Shown one piece after another: positions 1 through 10,255 of a stretch of 64,000 nucleotides of DNA. Position numbers and translations under genes: made by a program. The stretch covers positions 1,672,399 through 1,736,398 of the forward strand of contig CACRXP010000001.1 in the NCBI GenBank assembly GCA_902702965.1, written 5' to 3'. Origin of the DNA: Spirometra erinaceieuropaei (lineage: Eukaryota > Platyhelminthes > Cestoda > Diphyllobothriidea > Diphyllobothriidae). The notes beneath the pieces were generated by a model, which was not told the origin of the DNA, ran no database searches, and saw nothing but the letters and a program-made list of their open reading frames with translations. Position 1 is the first letter of the stretch, and every line of letters starts with the position of its first letter.

Positions 1-2
1 TG

Positions 3-143
3 GCACGAGAACTGGCGCGCTACAAGGTGGACATCGCCGCACTCAGCGAGACCCGATTCTCCGAACAAGGCCAACTGGAGGAGGTGGGTGCTGGTTACAC
101 CTTCTTCTGGAGTGGTCGACCCAGGGCTGAGCGACGAGACGCT
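3..143 (+). pseudogene. LINE endonuclease-domain fragment
   Basis: An open frame from base 3 reads ARELARYKVDIAALSETRF and continues through GYTFFWSGRPRAERRDA. This is the start of an apurinic endonuclease (EN) domain of the RTE-like/craniofacial-development-protein-2-like type; the SETR tetrad holds the catalytic Glu. Homology stops abruptly after RRDA at about base 143, where an unrelated GC-rich repeat begins, so the fragment is cut on both sides (the window edge on the left). It is not expected to make a functional protein. The family call rests on the motif SETRF plus the GYTFFWSG stretch, from memory of the family. Confidence 0.75.
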
Positions 144-160
144 CAGGGGGTGTGGTGGAA

Positions 161-385
161 CGCCAAGGTGAGGATCCGTCCGAGCCATCCACCTGCGGCC
201 TCCCTCGTCTCCGGTCTTCTTGACTCTGTCTTGACACCGGGCCCAGGCGGGGGAGGAGGAGAGAGTGTAGGTAGATGCTACGCAAGTCTACTGGCACTAT
301 AAACCCCTGCGTAAGTCACCGTCCCTGCTCCCACAATGCAGTCTGTGGGGCACACGGTGGTCATCGTCGAAATCGACGGACGAAC
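161..385 (+). repeat. GC-rich dispersed repeat R1, copy 1
   Basis: This stretch shares a core (GACTCTGTCTTGACACCGG, then a G-rich patch, then GCAAGTCACCGTCCCTGCT-like and GCACACGGTGG) with copies at 8215-8480, 13500-13745 (minus) and 22440-22650. The copies are about 75-80% alike by eye over about 220-260 bp. No RT motif or tRNA-like promoter boxes are seen, so the class (SINE tail, LINE UTR or MITE) is unknown. Confidence 0.6.
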
Positions 386-1302
386 TGTCGTCGTGTGGCG
401 GCAGCATAGGCAGGACGAATTGGCAGCTGTCGAGTCGCTTGCGGTGGTGAAACTGCTAATGGTTATCACGCTTGTGGAGAGGCAGTTGGTAGGGCCGCAG
501 GTGGGAGGGTTGTCAGACTATGAATACCAACAACCACACCCACTGCTCCCACTAAGATATCTTCTTAAGCATCAAATCGATGCACCACTCACAGATAGTC
601 CTACGCTAAAATAACAGTTTTTAATAATGCACTGAACAGTGCTTGTGGATCCAAAACCTGGATGACCGCAAAACAGATCAAAGTATGATGGTTTATAGGG
701 GGCAGCCAGGTCCAACTTCCAACCGCGTGTGTTAAATATCAAACATCTTTCTAGTACTAAGATAAGCATCTATCACGAAACTAAGCGTCCAAGTACTTTC
801 TAGACAGCCCTCATATGTGTGTCAGCACCTGGGCTTTGGCTATTATTGGCCGTTGGCGGCAAATCAAGCCTATGTTAACAGGGTTAGCCCCGAAGGGCAG
901 TGAAAACTTTTCTGTGCATACAAATGTCTTTTTCGAGCCGACGTTTTGCGAACAACCAAAACTCTTTATCAGAAACGCAGTCTGTCAGGGCACATGGAAT
1001 GCTGTGAGGGTGTGCTCCGTACAGGGCCTTACAACAATCCCAATTGTGTTTGTCGCCATGGAGAAGTTTGCATAAACAATGGATTAAAACAGGAGTAAGC
1101 GCTGTTCAGCAAAGCAGTTCCCGAATTTTGATGACGGTGACTGAGCTTAGCTTGCCGGCGTAAATGTTTTTATGCCGTGTATGCCTGATATGTTCATATC
1201 TGTTGTGATAATAATTGCTTCGACAGAAGCCTAAAACGCGGCCACGTCTAGTCATTTGCCTACGAATTTCGTATTAATATCGACTCCAGCAGGTGGGTTT
1301 CT
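386..1302. other. No recognised feature
   Basis: I see no conserved domain, RNA gene or clear repeat here. The short open frames present are of the length expected by chance. Confidence 0.5.
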
Positions 1303-1487
1303 GTTTAGTGTTAAGGTGAGGGTTAAGATAGGGGTTTAGAAATACGGTTAGGTGTCTAGGGTTTAGTGTTAGGATTAGAATTTGGGGGTTAGGCTTAGGG
1401 TTAGGATTTAGGGTTCAGGGTTAGGACCTAGAGTTAGGGTTTAAGGTTAAGTTTAGGGGTATCATTTAGTATTAGTTTTAAGGGTTC
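1303..1487 (+). repeat. Degenerate telomere-like TTAGGG tract
   Basis: About 185 bp in which variants of TTAGGG recur almost without interruption (TTAGGG, TTAAGG, TTTAGGG, TTAGGA, TTAGTG, GTTAGG), all in the G-rich sense on the plus strand. Several exact TTAGGG units lie at 1390-1445. TTAGGG is the standard metazoan and flatworm telomere unit. The mixed unit lengths (5-7 bp) show an old, mutated interstitial tract and not a live chromosome end. Confidence 0.8.
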
Positions 1488-2760
1488 TCCGATTTATCAG
1501 ATAGGACCCCGTTTTAGGCTTCTGTCAATGCTTCTTCTTCATAAACAAGTCAGACTACATCAAGTATTCCGCAGCTTATTGATTGTTTGAGAAGTACTTC
1601 CGCGCAGTCGTTATGCACGTGGATTGCTTTTAGACATTTCATTTACACTCCAGTCTATTAAAGATGTGGTCTGAGGAATTTCATCAACAAAGTTCTGTCC
1701 TATGCGAACATAAATTATATACATACTTTACCTGCAAACACTGTCAGAATGAGTTACGGTTAGACTAGCCTTTTACCATTTTGTACCTATACATCGCCAA
1801 CTATTCAGCAAAAGCTGCTGATCCTAATTGAGCTGATCATGCCTTTTTAAAAGCCCCCCCCCCACCCCAATCTTCGTCTAGAACTCGCCTTTTCAGGAGT
1901 ATTTACAACTTTTGCCCACATTTAGCCGATCTGCAGCTAAGATAGCTTCCCACGGGAAGAGCGTGTCACATCTGAAAACGCTCTAGGTCAAAACGGGCTA
2001 GTCACCGCCACGGGAAAATGGCGTCTCGCTCGAATTCCATTTTTTTCAAACATATCTGCTTGCCCAACAGTAGGCCGACTTTTCTTTCGGCTCCCCATCA
2101 TTCGACATCAGCGGTTGTGAGCCGAACACTCCTCACACACGCTCTGCCGGTTGCGTGTACGCGGAGTGCAAAAGTTACCGCAGATCTTGCTTCTGTCTGG
2201 AAGCCGCGACGGCAAATAGTCATCACACAAAAACGCGCCTAAAACATTCTCTCAACGGTTGGTTGAATGAGACTAAAAACTACCCTAAATCGGCAGTGAT
2301 TGTAGAAAGGACTCGACTGTTGATGAAGATCGGAGGCCAGTGTGTATGTCGGACAAATCACGTAGAGTGGAGGCGCACGATTATCTCGACCGCGATCTAA
2401 AACAGAGCAAGCATCAAAGACGATAATTTGGGGCAAGTATTACACTCATTTTTTTTTACTGTGATTTGGGTTAAGGGAAATAGCAGCTTATGCCCGAAGA
2501 GTGCAGTTGCGACGTAATGTGAGCTGTTTGCTGACGAATATAGAGATTTTTTTGTCTTGCGTTAGTCCCTTGAAGAAGGCATCTCAACTCTTACATACTA
2601 ATACAGTAGGACATAGGCATCCTCCGACGTCCACAGCGGCCAGCTCCACAATTTCAACTTTAGGTCAACTTGCTGAATCGAAGGCAGTCGCTCCTATTGG
2701 CTGTCACCCAAAATACTACGTGAATTGCAGCAACATTGTGCGATGAATGTCTGATTCTTG
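1488..2760. other. No recognised gene
   Basis: Only a short C-rich run at about 1853-1868 stands out. Open frames at 2018-2242 and 2155-2400 show no recognisable motif and overlap in different frames, as expected for noncoding DNA. Confidence 0.45.
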
Positions 2761-2895
2761 TTTAATGGACAGCTATACAGACAGACTGACGGAGTGGCAA
2801 TGGGAAGTCCACTTGGTTCAACCTTTGCTTACATTTTTGTGGAGCTCCTGCAGTACGTGACCTATCTCATGAAACTTGAAAACGGAAGCTGATGT
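2761..2895 (+). pseudogene. Penelope-like reverse transcriptase fragment
   Basis: In one frame from 2761 the translation reads FNGQLYRQTDGVAMGSPLGS and then TFAYIFVELLQYVTYLMKL before a stop at about 2893-2895. The string Y-R-Q-x-D-G-V-A-M-G-S-P-L-G is the conserved RT motif typical of Penelope-like elements. A TGA sits three codons upstream of the FNGQ segment, so this is a short, dead fragment. The rest of the RT and the GIY-YIG domain were not found nearby. Confidence 0.75.
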
Positions 2896-2999
2896 GAGAA
2901 TTTCTGGACGTCCTAACCATAGCGCACTTTGCTTGCTTATCCAGTCCTTTCAATTACATGTTATTTTCTTGTGCAGAAATTGTGTCCACGTAATTATAC

Positions 3000-3200
3000 C
3001 AAGCAAACAATTCACGGCGGTAGAGGGGCGCTCACCGATCGTTTCTACGGAACTCACTCGTCCCGTTATGCCTTTCGAGCTCTCTCTCTCGAGCCCAACC
3101 AGCAGCCGTGCATGATATAGGCAGAATGATATTACCGACAAGGACAGGGGAGACTGGAATGGTCATTTCTGGCCTATAAGCCGTCGTCAGTCAGTCATAC
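3000..3200 (-). repeat. SINE-like family S1, copy on minus strand
   Basis: Read on the minus strand, this carries the S1 consensus: GACGACGGCTTATAGGCCAG, then AAATGACCATTCCAGTCTCC, then CTTGTCGGTAATATCATTCT, then a region containing a GAGAGAGAG patch, ending in GGTGAGCGCCCCTCTACCG. The same order is seen at 6313-6464 (minus) and, more diverged, at 9843-10015 (minus). Partial plus copies are at 6465-6560, 10081-10255, 11400-11475 and 61985-62115. Confidence 0.65.
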
Positions 3201-3871
3201 ACAACCCCAAAGTGTGGAACACTTGGAGCTTCATCAGCAGATTGAATTAGGCGGAGGGCTAAATCCTCCAACATGGGCTAAAAAAGTACAGTAGTGTTAC
3301 AAATCGTGGCGCCTGCAATACACGTCCTCCACCAATCTCTTCGGTGGCACCTCTAACAAACGGCCATAACGCTGGGCGGAAAAAAGTAATCTCGGTCAAC
3401 CGCGCCCTACTCACTTGCCGACTTAGGTGAGTCGACCACGTGCCGCACAATGACCTCAAGTTGAAATCGTCCGGTAGGTTATCTCGCTCGAGCGTGGCTG
3501 GCAGCGGCATCGATGTGGCCACCTAAAGACATGGCAAAGGCCGGCCTTAAGGCCCTGAAGTCTCTCACCCGGCCTGTCGACTGGCTAACTTCGCTCACGA
3601 GTCTGTACCCACCCAACCCGAATAGTGGGTAGGGGCGATTGCTTTTCAGGCGTACAAGCTGAAAATGGCCAAGATAACCCTTCCAAGCAGATGTGGGGCA
3701 TACCGTTTGGAAGAGTTAAGTCGATAGTGCTCAGATTCTGTGGCTGTGCAACTAAGGCGGTAGGGACGACGCAGTCCTAATGCCATAAATTGGCAACGGC
3801 CAAGGTGAATTTGCTCGAGGCCCTGTGCGGCCGGAAGACAGCTAAACCAGTCCGACCCAGATGTGCTCGCG

Positions 3872-3900
3872 GGCACGCACGGACGCACGCACGCACGCAC
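3872..3900. repeat. ACGC-type microsatellite
   Basis: Short tandem array of GCAC/ACGC units (cacgcacggacgcacgcac and onward). Confidence 0.8.
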
Positions 3901-4003
3901 AGGAGAAGAGATTCATCTCGGGAGACAACACTGAAGAGGGAAATGAAGCTTTCATACAGAAGAGATTGAAGGTGAGAGAACAGTGGGGTTAGGCGGTTGA
4001 GGA

Positions 4004-4026
4004 GGGGGGGGGGGGGGGGGGGGGGG
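4004..4026. repeat. Homopolymer of 23 G
   Basis: Twenty-three consecutive G on the plus strand. The true length is uncertain because homopolymers of this size are poorly sequenced. Confidence 0.85.
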
Positions 4027-4373
4027 TCGGAAGTACAGTTAGCACAGGCATGCATGATGAAGAGGCGGGCGGGCATGCATGCGCTCTTGTACAGGCGCAG
4101 AAATCAGAAGGGGTGCCTATGAGGGTGGGAGAGAGATCCCATTCTTTGTATCCTCCGCCCTCCCCTCCCTGGCCTCAGTCGCCAGAAGAAGCAGAAAATG
4201 AGCAGCAACGACGACAGGGGAGAGAGGGAGAAAGAGGTAAAGAGGGGGCGCACGTAACAACTGGATTTGCAGGAGTTACGCGAGTGTGGGACAATCGTGG
4301 AATAACTAGTTCACATCGGTCAACGTAGCAGTCTGTGCAGCGAGTCTGAAAAGACAGGAGAGGAGCCGGTAGA

Positions 4374-4652
4374 TCATTCCTGAAAGACGTCTCCGGAGGC
4401 CTTAGATTCGGCGTTCGGGTCGACAGAAAAGTAGCGCGGAGAGCAGGAAGTGGGAGTTTCCGGGTGCGGGGATGGAGGGGTGGTGTCGGGGAAGGATGAG
4501 GGGGGCGGAACAGGCGGTTGTCCACCACGGGCAACAGCGTTTTTCATGCTGGGGAGACGTGCGAAGGCATCCTTCAGGTCGCTGGCGGTTCCGGCGAAGT
4601 GTGCAGCCGTGGCACTGTGCAGGATCTGCAACTGTTTTTTCATCACACGTGT
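4374..4652 (-). CDS. ARFIP: Arfaptin-like BAR-domain protein, terminal coding exon
   Basis: Arfaptins are crescent-shaped BAR/AH-domain dimers that bind Arl1, Arf and Rac GTPases and curved trans-Golgi membranes. On the minus strand a good acceptor (pyrimidine-containing tract ending AATATAG) precedes 4652; the exon opens in phase 0 with TRVMKKQLQILHSATAAHFA, matching the last BAR helix of vertebrate arfaptin (VKVMHKQLLLFHNAVSAYFA, from memory). After DLKDAFARL the similarity ends and a Pro/Ser/Thr-rich tail of about 60 residues runs to a TGA at 4376-4374. Vertebrate proteins instead end soon after the helix, with an LEEQ terminus. It joins the exon ending at 10750 in phase 0. An additional downstream splice in place of the tail cannot be excluded. 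Confidence 0.85.
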   Translation of the reverse strand, partial: TRVMKKQLQILHSATAAHFAGTASDLKDAFARLPSMKNAVARGGQPPVPPPSSFPDTTPPSPHPETPTSCSPRYFSVDPNAESKASGDVFQE

Positions 4653-4678
4653 CTATATTGGGGGTGAGTGGCAAGAGA

Positions 4679-4705
4679 GGGAGAAAAAGAGAGAGAGAGA
4701 GAGGA
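4679..4705. repeat. GA microsatellite
   Basis: Short run of GA dinucleotides interrupted by one poly-A step. Confidence 0.8.
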
Positions 4706-6312
4706 TGACGAGCCCATAAAATTCTGCTGATTTATAGACACTAAGAGGAAGATTAAACTAGGTCGTAATAGAAAAAGTCTCTTGTCAAATAGTTAGTTGG
4801 CAGGATTGCAGTTTAAGAAGTAGTGAAGGAACTCCAGCCCTGCAAGGCTACTGTGTGCACAATATTGAAAATGCAAACACAACCTACAAGGTCGGCAGTA
4901 GAGGGTGGAAGAAGAAGAGAGGGAGGAGAAGAAGCAGAAGGAGAAGAAGACAAGCACATTCGATAATGAACATGGTAATTTTTAGATGAAAATACGACAG
5001 TTAGAAAGTTAGTGGTGAGTTGCACGCGGGGTTGGCTTATAGTCAAGGAAACTTTTCCGACATCCACTCCACACCACCTTCCATAAGTGAACACTCTCCC
5101 ATAGAAAGACGATGACATGGCCCGAGGTGGGCATGGGGACGAACAGACCGTCTACGAGTGTCCACACACGGCGTGGCCCCTAACCACACATGTGGCAGGT
5201 TCCATTTGGGAGGGGAGGGAGGGGGGGAGAGGATTCGCAACTCACGCAAATTAGTGCCCGAAAGGTTACACAGAGAAGGAGGCATTGCAACCAGTACCTC
5301 AGCCCTGGGTAGGACAGAATTACGCCGTCAGTTTGCAACCTTCCAGCCATGACTGATAGTGTGTCGTGAGAAATTTGCGTACAGAAGGTTTACTGCGTCT
5401 CCTCAAAGTACACGCGGCTCTACTCCAAAGCAAACATAATCATAAATGATAAAATCTAAAAAGCGTGCATTCTTAGATACACGTTACACCTTCAGTCCCT
5501 CAGAAGGCATGGTAGGCACCTGATTCGGTGTGATACTTTACCGTCTATGTTAATTACTTACCAAGGCAACTGTCGCATAAAGCGGCTGACAATTTGATCC
5601 TCCCAAAAGGCTAACTGATAAAACATCGACCGCAGAGTGGTAGGGGCCTTTATTCAAAACAGTCGCGAAACGCGGTGCGTAAATGTTGAGGTTTTACAAG
5701 CTGAAACGCACCTACATACGCCTCACCCAGGGGTGGGATTGTCCTATATGATTAAATTGTACCAAAACCATATCCATAAGACGAAGAAAGCCGCAGGATA
5801 AAGTGTCGGTCAAGTTACGTCCAGCGTAGGTGTCTTTGGTGTGCTCAAATAACAGTGCTTCGACAAACTCAGTGTACAGTGACCACGGAAACTCGCCAAG
5901 GAACCACTTTTTCGAGGTTGCAATACTGATTGGTATGCAACCCAAGCCCCAGTCAATGTCATACACAGTACGATGCTGGCTTTCGGCTGATATGCTATTC
6001 GGAAAAACGTATAGAAAAGGCTGCCAGTACAAGTTCAGTAGCTTGCCCTCTCGCTGGTTGCTAAACTGCATGACATGCACTTTCTCTGGGCATAATTTCC
6101 CATTTCTTTTCCGTAAAGTATAGAAGTAGGCCTGAATAAAACTGCGCACTCTGCAAAAATCCCTAACAAATCTGTGGATGTTGATAGGGTATGCAAGACC
6201 TGTAAAGACATTACTCCCCCCTCCTTTGTCTGTTATCCTTCAGGAAGACGTGATTCGGCATAAAAGTGGTAAGGAAAGAGGGAGTTGTGTGTGTGGTCTG
6301 CAGGCAATGTCA

Positions 6313-6464
6313 TTAAATGGTAGGGGGCGCTCACCGATCGTTCATACAGAACTCACTCGTTCCGTTTTGCCTTAAGGGCTCTCTCTCGAGCCCAACCAGC
6401 AGCCGCACAGCGACGCATGATATATAGGCAGAATGACATTACCGACAAAGACAAGGGAGACTGG
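6313..6464 (-). repeat. S1 SINE-like copy, minus strand
   Basis: This matches 3000-3200 in the same order and orientation: the GGGGCGCTCACCGATCG end at left, GAGCCCAACCAGCAGCCG in the middle, then GGCAGAATGACATTACCGAC and the CAAGGGAGACTGG edge. It is truncated at 6464, exactly where an opposite-strand S1 piece begins. Confidence 0.65.
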
Positions 6465-6555
6465 GTTGGCTATGACTGGCTGACGACGGCTAATAAGCCA
6501 GAAATGGCCATTCCAGTCTCCCTTGTCTTTGTCGGTAATTTCATTCTGCCTATAT
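6421..6555. repeat. Inverted repeat formed by two head-to-head S1 pieces
   Basis: Arm 1 (about 6421-6464) and arm 2 (6513-6555) are reverse complements over about 43 bp with a single mismatch (GACATTACC against GAAATTACC), separated by about 48 bp. The right piece continues in plus orientation with GGCTAATAAGCCAGAAATGG. The DNA could extrude, or an RNA could fold, into a strong hairpin. Confidence 0.85.
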
Positions 6556-6723
6556 GTCAGTAAATATATGCAGACAGCTACAGGCCCAGGAAACGATGGC
6601 AAACTTCCAAAGTGTGATTAACTTGAGTAGTTGGGAAGATTGTCAATCAAAAACGGGCTTTTCGAGCAAGTTAGATACCTGTTGTATAAATGAGGCAGGT
6701 TCTAGGAAGGGGTATTTCATGTA

Positions 6724-7635
6724 TAGTGAGTGAACGATCTCATGAAATGTTGGCCGAAATTCTGAAATGCGTTTTCTATTAGGAAGGACTACGTAGGTGC
6801 GGCTGTAATACTGATTATCTTGCGACATAATCCTATAATATTTCAGACTCGGCAGGATGTCAGCTTTTGAATTCAGTGTTTTTCAATCTTCTGTAGAAAC
6901 CGTACTCGGTAAAAAAATGACTACAGATGTAGCATGCATTTTTCTCATTGGTTTTCAATGGTCTTGCAAATTCAAATATACTTTATAGAAACCAGGACAA
7001 AAATATTCTTTCTTTCACTCATTGAATAGATAATAGCGTCATCTTTGTAGTTTATGCTCGAGGAAGGCCTATAATCAGGTTTTAAAAATGTTTTCTAATT
7101 CCCAAACAATTTCGAGCTTGATCGCTCGTTGCATTAGCGCTTAGTGATTTCAATCGACAAGGTGCATGCGCTCCGCGTGAAGGAAATCAAATATTCTTCT
7201 ATGCTTCTATGTTCTACGATGCTGCATGGATGAACATTGCGCGTTCTTAAAAATTTCATAATAAGAAACTTTTTCAAAACCTAATTATACTCCTTCTTCG
7301 AGTAGAAAATATAAAGTCGACGTGATTTTGCATCAAAAGCGCGAAAGAAAGAATATTTTTGTTCATGGTTTCTAAAAAATATATTTGAATTTGTAAGACC
7401 ATCGAAAATCAATGAGAAAAATGGATGCTACATCTGTAGTCATTTTTTTACCGAGTACGGTTTCTACAGGAGATTGAAAAGCCGTGAATTCAAAGCTGAC
7501 ATCCTACCGAGTCTGAAATATTATAGGATTATGTCGCAAGATAATCAGTATTACAACCGCGTCTAAGTAGTCCTTCCCAATCGAAAACGCATTTCAGAAT
7601 TTCGGCCAACATTTCATGAGATCGGTCACTCACTG
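6724..7635. mobile_element. Foldback mariner-like MITE, copy 1
   Basis: This is a 912-bp palindromic element. The left arm (6724-about 7100) and right arm (about 7258-7635) are inverted copies of each other at about 85-90% by eye, with a loop of about 150 bp. The outer ends read (C/T)AGTGAGTGA on both sides, and each end is flanked by TA (6722-6723 and 7636-7637). A TA target duplication and a CAGT-type terminus are typical of Tc1/mariner elements. No transposase frame is present, so it would need a transposase in trans. It lies inside an arfaptin intron. A second copy is at 15492-16423. Confidence 0.85.
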
Positions 7636-8214
7636 TACATGGTTGTTATTTGCTGGTTCAGCAAGAAACTGTAGACTTTGTAAACAGCATCAATGAACCC
7701 CTGTATACGAGGCTACATGAACACTCACGCAGGCGTTTAAATAAGTCTCGAAGTTATGTGTTTTTCAGCTCAAAATATTCCCTCCATTCAAGAATTACAA
7801 AATTCCACGCCAAATGAGAATGGGGGCATCCCTTCTACGGGATACAAATATATTAATGGAAGCTGTGAAAATCGATCGATGAGTGTACATTGCTTGAGAA
7901 GATATTCCCTTCGAGTCTGATCAATACTGGTAGTGGCGGGATATTTAGTAAGAATCAAAGAACTGGCATGAATTGGAGGTCGCTTATGTTCAAGTGGTCC
8001 GGTATTATAGTGGTGTTTCACGTCAGTGTTTGGAATTCTTCGCCCCCTAAAACGGAACACGCGGTAGATGCGGTAGAGTAACACAGAGGAGCTAAGTCGA
8101 AGTCTGGCAGGCGTCATCGGAGATGCGCGCCAATAACAAACGCCAACTTTCGGAGTGCGGTGGCAGGCCCAGTTGACAATTCATTCCGCGTCAATTGGAA
8201 TCCCTGCCGTCCCC

Positions 8215-8480
8215 CTATTTATGTTGTAGTAGCATGTTTTGGACCAGGAAGTGTTATAGTATGCCTAGGAGTGGGTTTACGCCGTGTCGGCCACCTGCCT
8301 CCGGGCCTCATTTGACTCTGTCTTGACACCGGACCCGCGTGGGGGAGGGGAGGGAGAAAGTGTGGTATATGTTGCGTGAGTGCACTATCACTGCAGACTA
8401 GTCCACGCGCAAGTCACCGTCCCTGCTATCACCCTGCTGTGGAGCACACGGTGGACCTCGTCGGCAACGACGGTCGACCC
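8215..8480 (+). repeat. GC-rich dispersed repeat R1, copy 2
   Basis: This shares GACTCTGTCTTGACACCGG, CACGCGCAAGTCACCGTCCC and GAGCACACGGTGGACCTCGT with the other R1 copies. The upstream part (8222-8290, with CCTAGGAGTGGGTTTACGCC) matches the minus-strand copy at 13500-13745, so the repeat is at least about 260 bp long. Confidence 0.6.
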
Positions 8481-9842
8481 TTGGCATTTGAAGATACAGT
8501 TAACGAGGTTCGGCGCTCACTGGAATGGCATGCAGTGCAGCGAGACCTCAATAATGGGCTGTGTTAGACTTGCGCACCTGACCTGAACGGAAGCCATAGA
8601 TACATGTGGCACTCGTTGGACAGCGGCTTTACGTCAAGTAATCGACTACATCAAAATACCCCGATAGTCGGTTTAACTTCGGCTTAGCACTGGCGGGAGA
8701 ATAAAGAGGAAGGTCGATCCAGTGCATACCTTTTCCGTTATGATTAAGCTGAGCGGTTTTTGGGATGCCACAAGGAGCTAGAAATCGTAGTTCGGAAGGC
8801 TGTCATTGATGGAGTAACGCGTTACTTCTCCGGACCGACGGTCTGGTTGTTATGGCCCCTGGCAACCCTCTTTGAGTAAAGGGTCATAACTCCTAATGAT
8901 GCCTGGTTCATATGCACGAAGAGGTTAACGCATGTCTGGCAAGAATCCTCGTTGATATGGCGATCGGACGCAAAAAAGTGGGAGATTACCTTTGAAACAA
9001 GCCGAAGACAACAGGCAGAACGATGTCGACAACGCCTAAATTCAGTCAATAAACTGTCAAATCACGCTCATGGCAAGGATTGACCTGATCGGACACCTCC
9101 AAATCCAACGCAATGTCCACACTACTACCCCACCCACTAATTCACCGCGAAACACTCAGACAGCTGATGTCTCTTAAACAACGGACAGACCACACCAGCT
9201 CGCCTGCTCTGGAGGCGCCTCTGGGTCCGGTTTGAGGCATAATGCATACGAGGTGGCCTCTGCGAAAGCTGGGTTCACTCACGCTACTTCTCTCTACCGC
9301 AAACTCACCACCAGCACATGACGTTTGATGGGCTACGTCATGCGAAGAGATGTTTGCAAGCAAAAAACAACACTACTGGTCTATTATGGCATTCGCATGC
9401 CCATGGCGAACTGATTGGAGCTTCACCTGCTCGTGCATTCATGCAATGCAGGGGACGGTTAGTTCATATGCACACGAATGCGTACATGGCGACAACCACA
9501 AGAGCACAGTACGTCAGACATAAAACAGCCATACGACTAATTTTGCTCAGATCGGTAAGTATGGCAGATGTGTTGCAGGTGTGTGCGCACGTTAGACGCA
9601 GGCTCCGTGTCATTCCAGTCAGTACGATCAATGTCATTTCTAAGAGCCCTTACATAGAAGACTGATTTGCGTGGCGCTAGAACCCAGCTGGTGTGTGTGG
9701 TTTCCACCTCGTCACCTACTGCTCCTGCGCCCATTTCCAGTCTTCTTGGTTTGCCATATCATACGAACACAGTGGGCGCGTAAAGGGTGAAATGGAGGCT
9801 TCGCAAGTCTGCTCCACTCGGAAAAAATTTCGTTATGTGGCA

Positions 9843-10015
9843 GAGGGGCGCTCAGCAATCGCGTTATCGAACATACTCATCACACTGTGCCCTGGGGCTC
9901 AATCTGAAGTTCCGTCAGCAGAATACCACTGCCGACAAGGCAAAGTGGGCTGAAATGACCGTTTCTGGATCACTAGCCGTCATCAGCCGGTCACTATGGA
10001 CCTCCGATTCTTTGC
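9843..10015 (-). repeat. S1 SINE-like copy, minus strand (diverged)
   Basis: The left edge AGAGGGGCGCTCAGCAATCG matches the S1 end at 3008 and 6313. Further right, GCCGACAAGGCAAAGTGGGC and GAAATGACCGTTTCTGG match the S1 core in the same orientation. Confidence 0.55.
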
Positions 10016-10080
10016 GACCCCTGGGGCTCTAAAGCCGCATGCTGTTGGTTAGCAGTTTAATGCAGCCTAACGGTTTCTTC

Positions 10081-10255
10081 CCGTTGTGGCTCAATGATTA
10101 GGACTTCGAACTTCCAACCAACAAGTCGCGGGTTTAGACCTCAGGCGTTACAAAAGACCTGGGGCTGAGTATGGCCGGCTGATGAAAGCTGGTAATCCAG
10201 AAACGGCTACTCCAGTCCCCACTTGTCTTCGTCCGTTGTATTCTACTTACGTAAG
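10081..10255 (+). repeat. tRNA-headed SINE with S1 tail
   Basis: A tRNA-like head has an A-box-like segment (TGTGGCTCAATGATTAGG, 10085-10102) and a B-box-like segment (GGGTTTAGACCTC, 10130-10142) at the usual spacing. It is followed by the S1 body: GGCCGGCTGATGAAAGCTGG, CCAGAAACGGCTACTCCAGT, then CCCACTTGTCTTCGTCCGTT. This copy links the S1 family to a Pol III-type promoter, so S1 is probably a tRNA-derived SINE. It lacks a full cloverleaf and is not a tRNA gene. Confidence 0.6.

Larger units (their letters stand above)
3201..4373. other. 3' flank of arfaptin, no recognised gene; microsatellites
   Basis: This region holds an ACGC-type microsatellite (about 3872-3900), an uninterrupted run of 23 G (4004-4026), and otherwise unassigned sequence. 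It is the likely 3' untranslated and downstream region of the minus-strand arfaptin gene, though no clear polyadenylation signal could be tied to it. Confidence 0.4.

Noticed and set aside
5712..6149. 145-codon minus-strand open frame in an arfaptin intron
   Set aside because: No motif recognised, and several frames of this length are expected by chance in 64 kb read in six frames.
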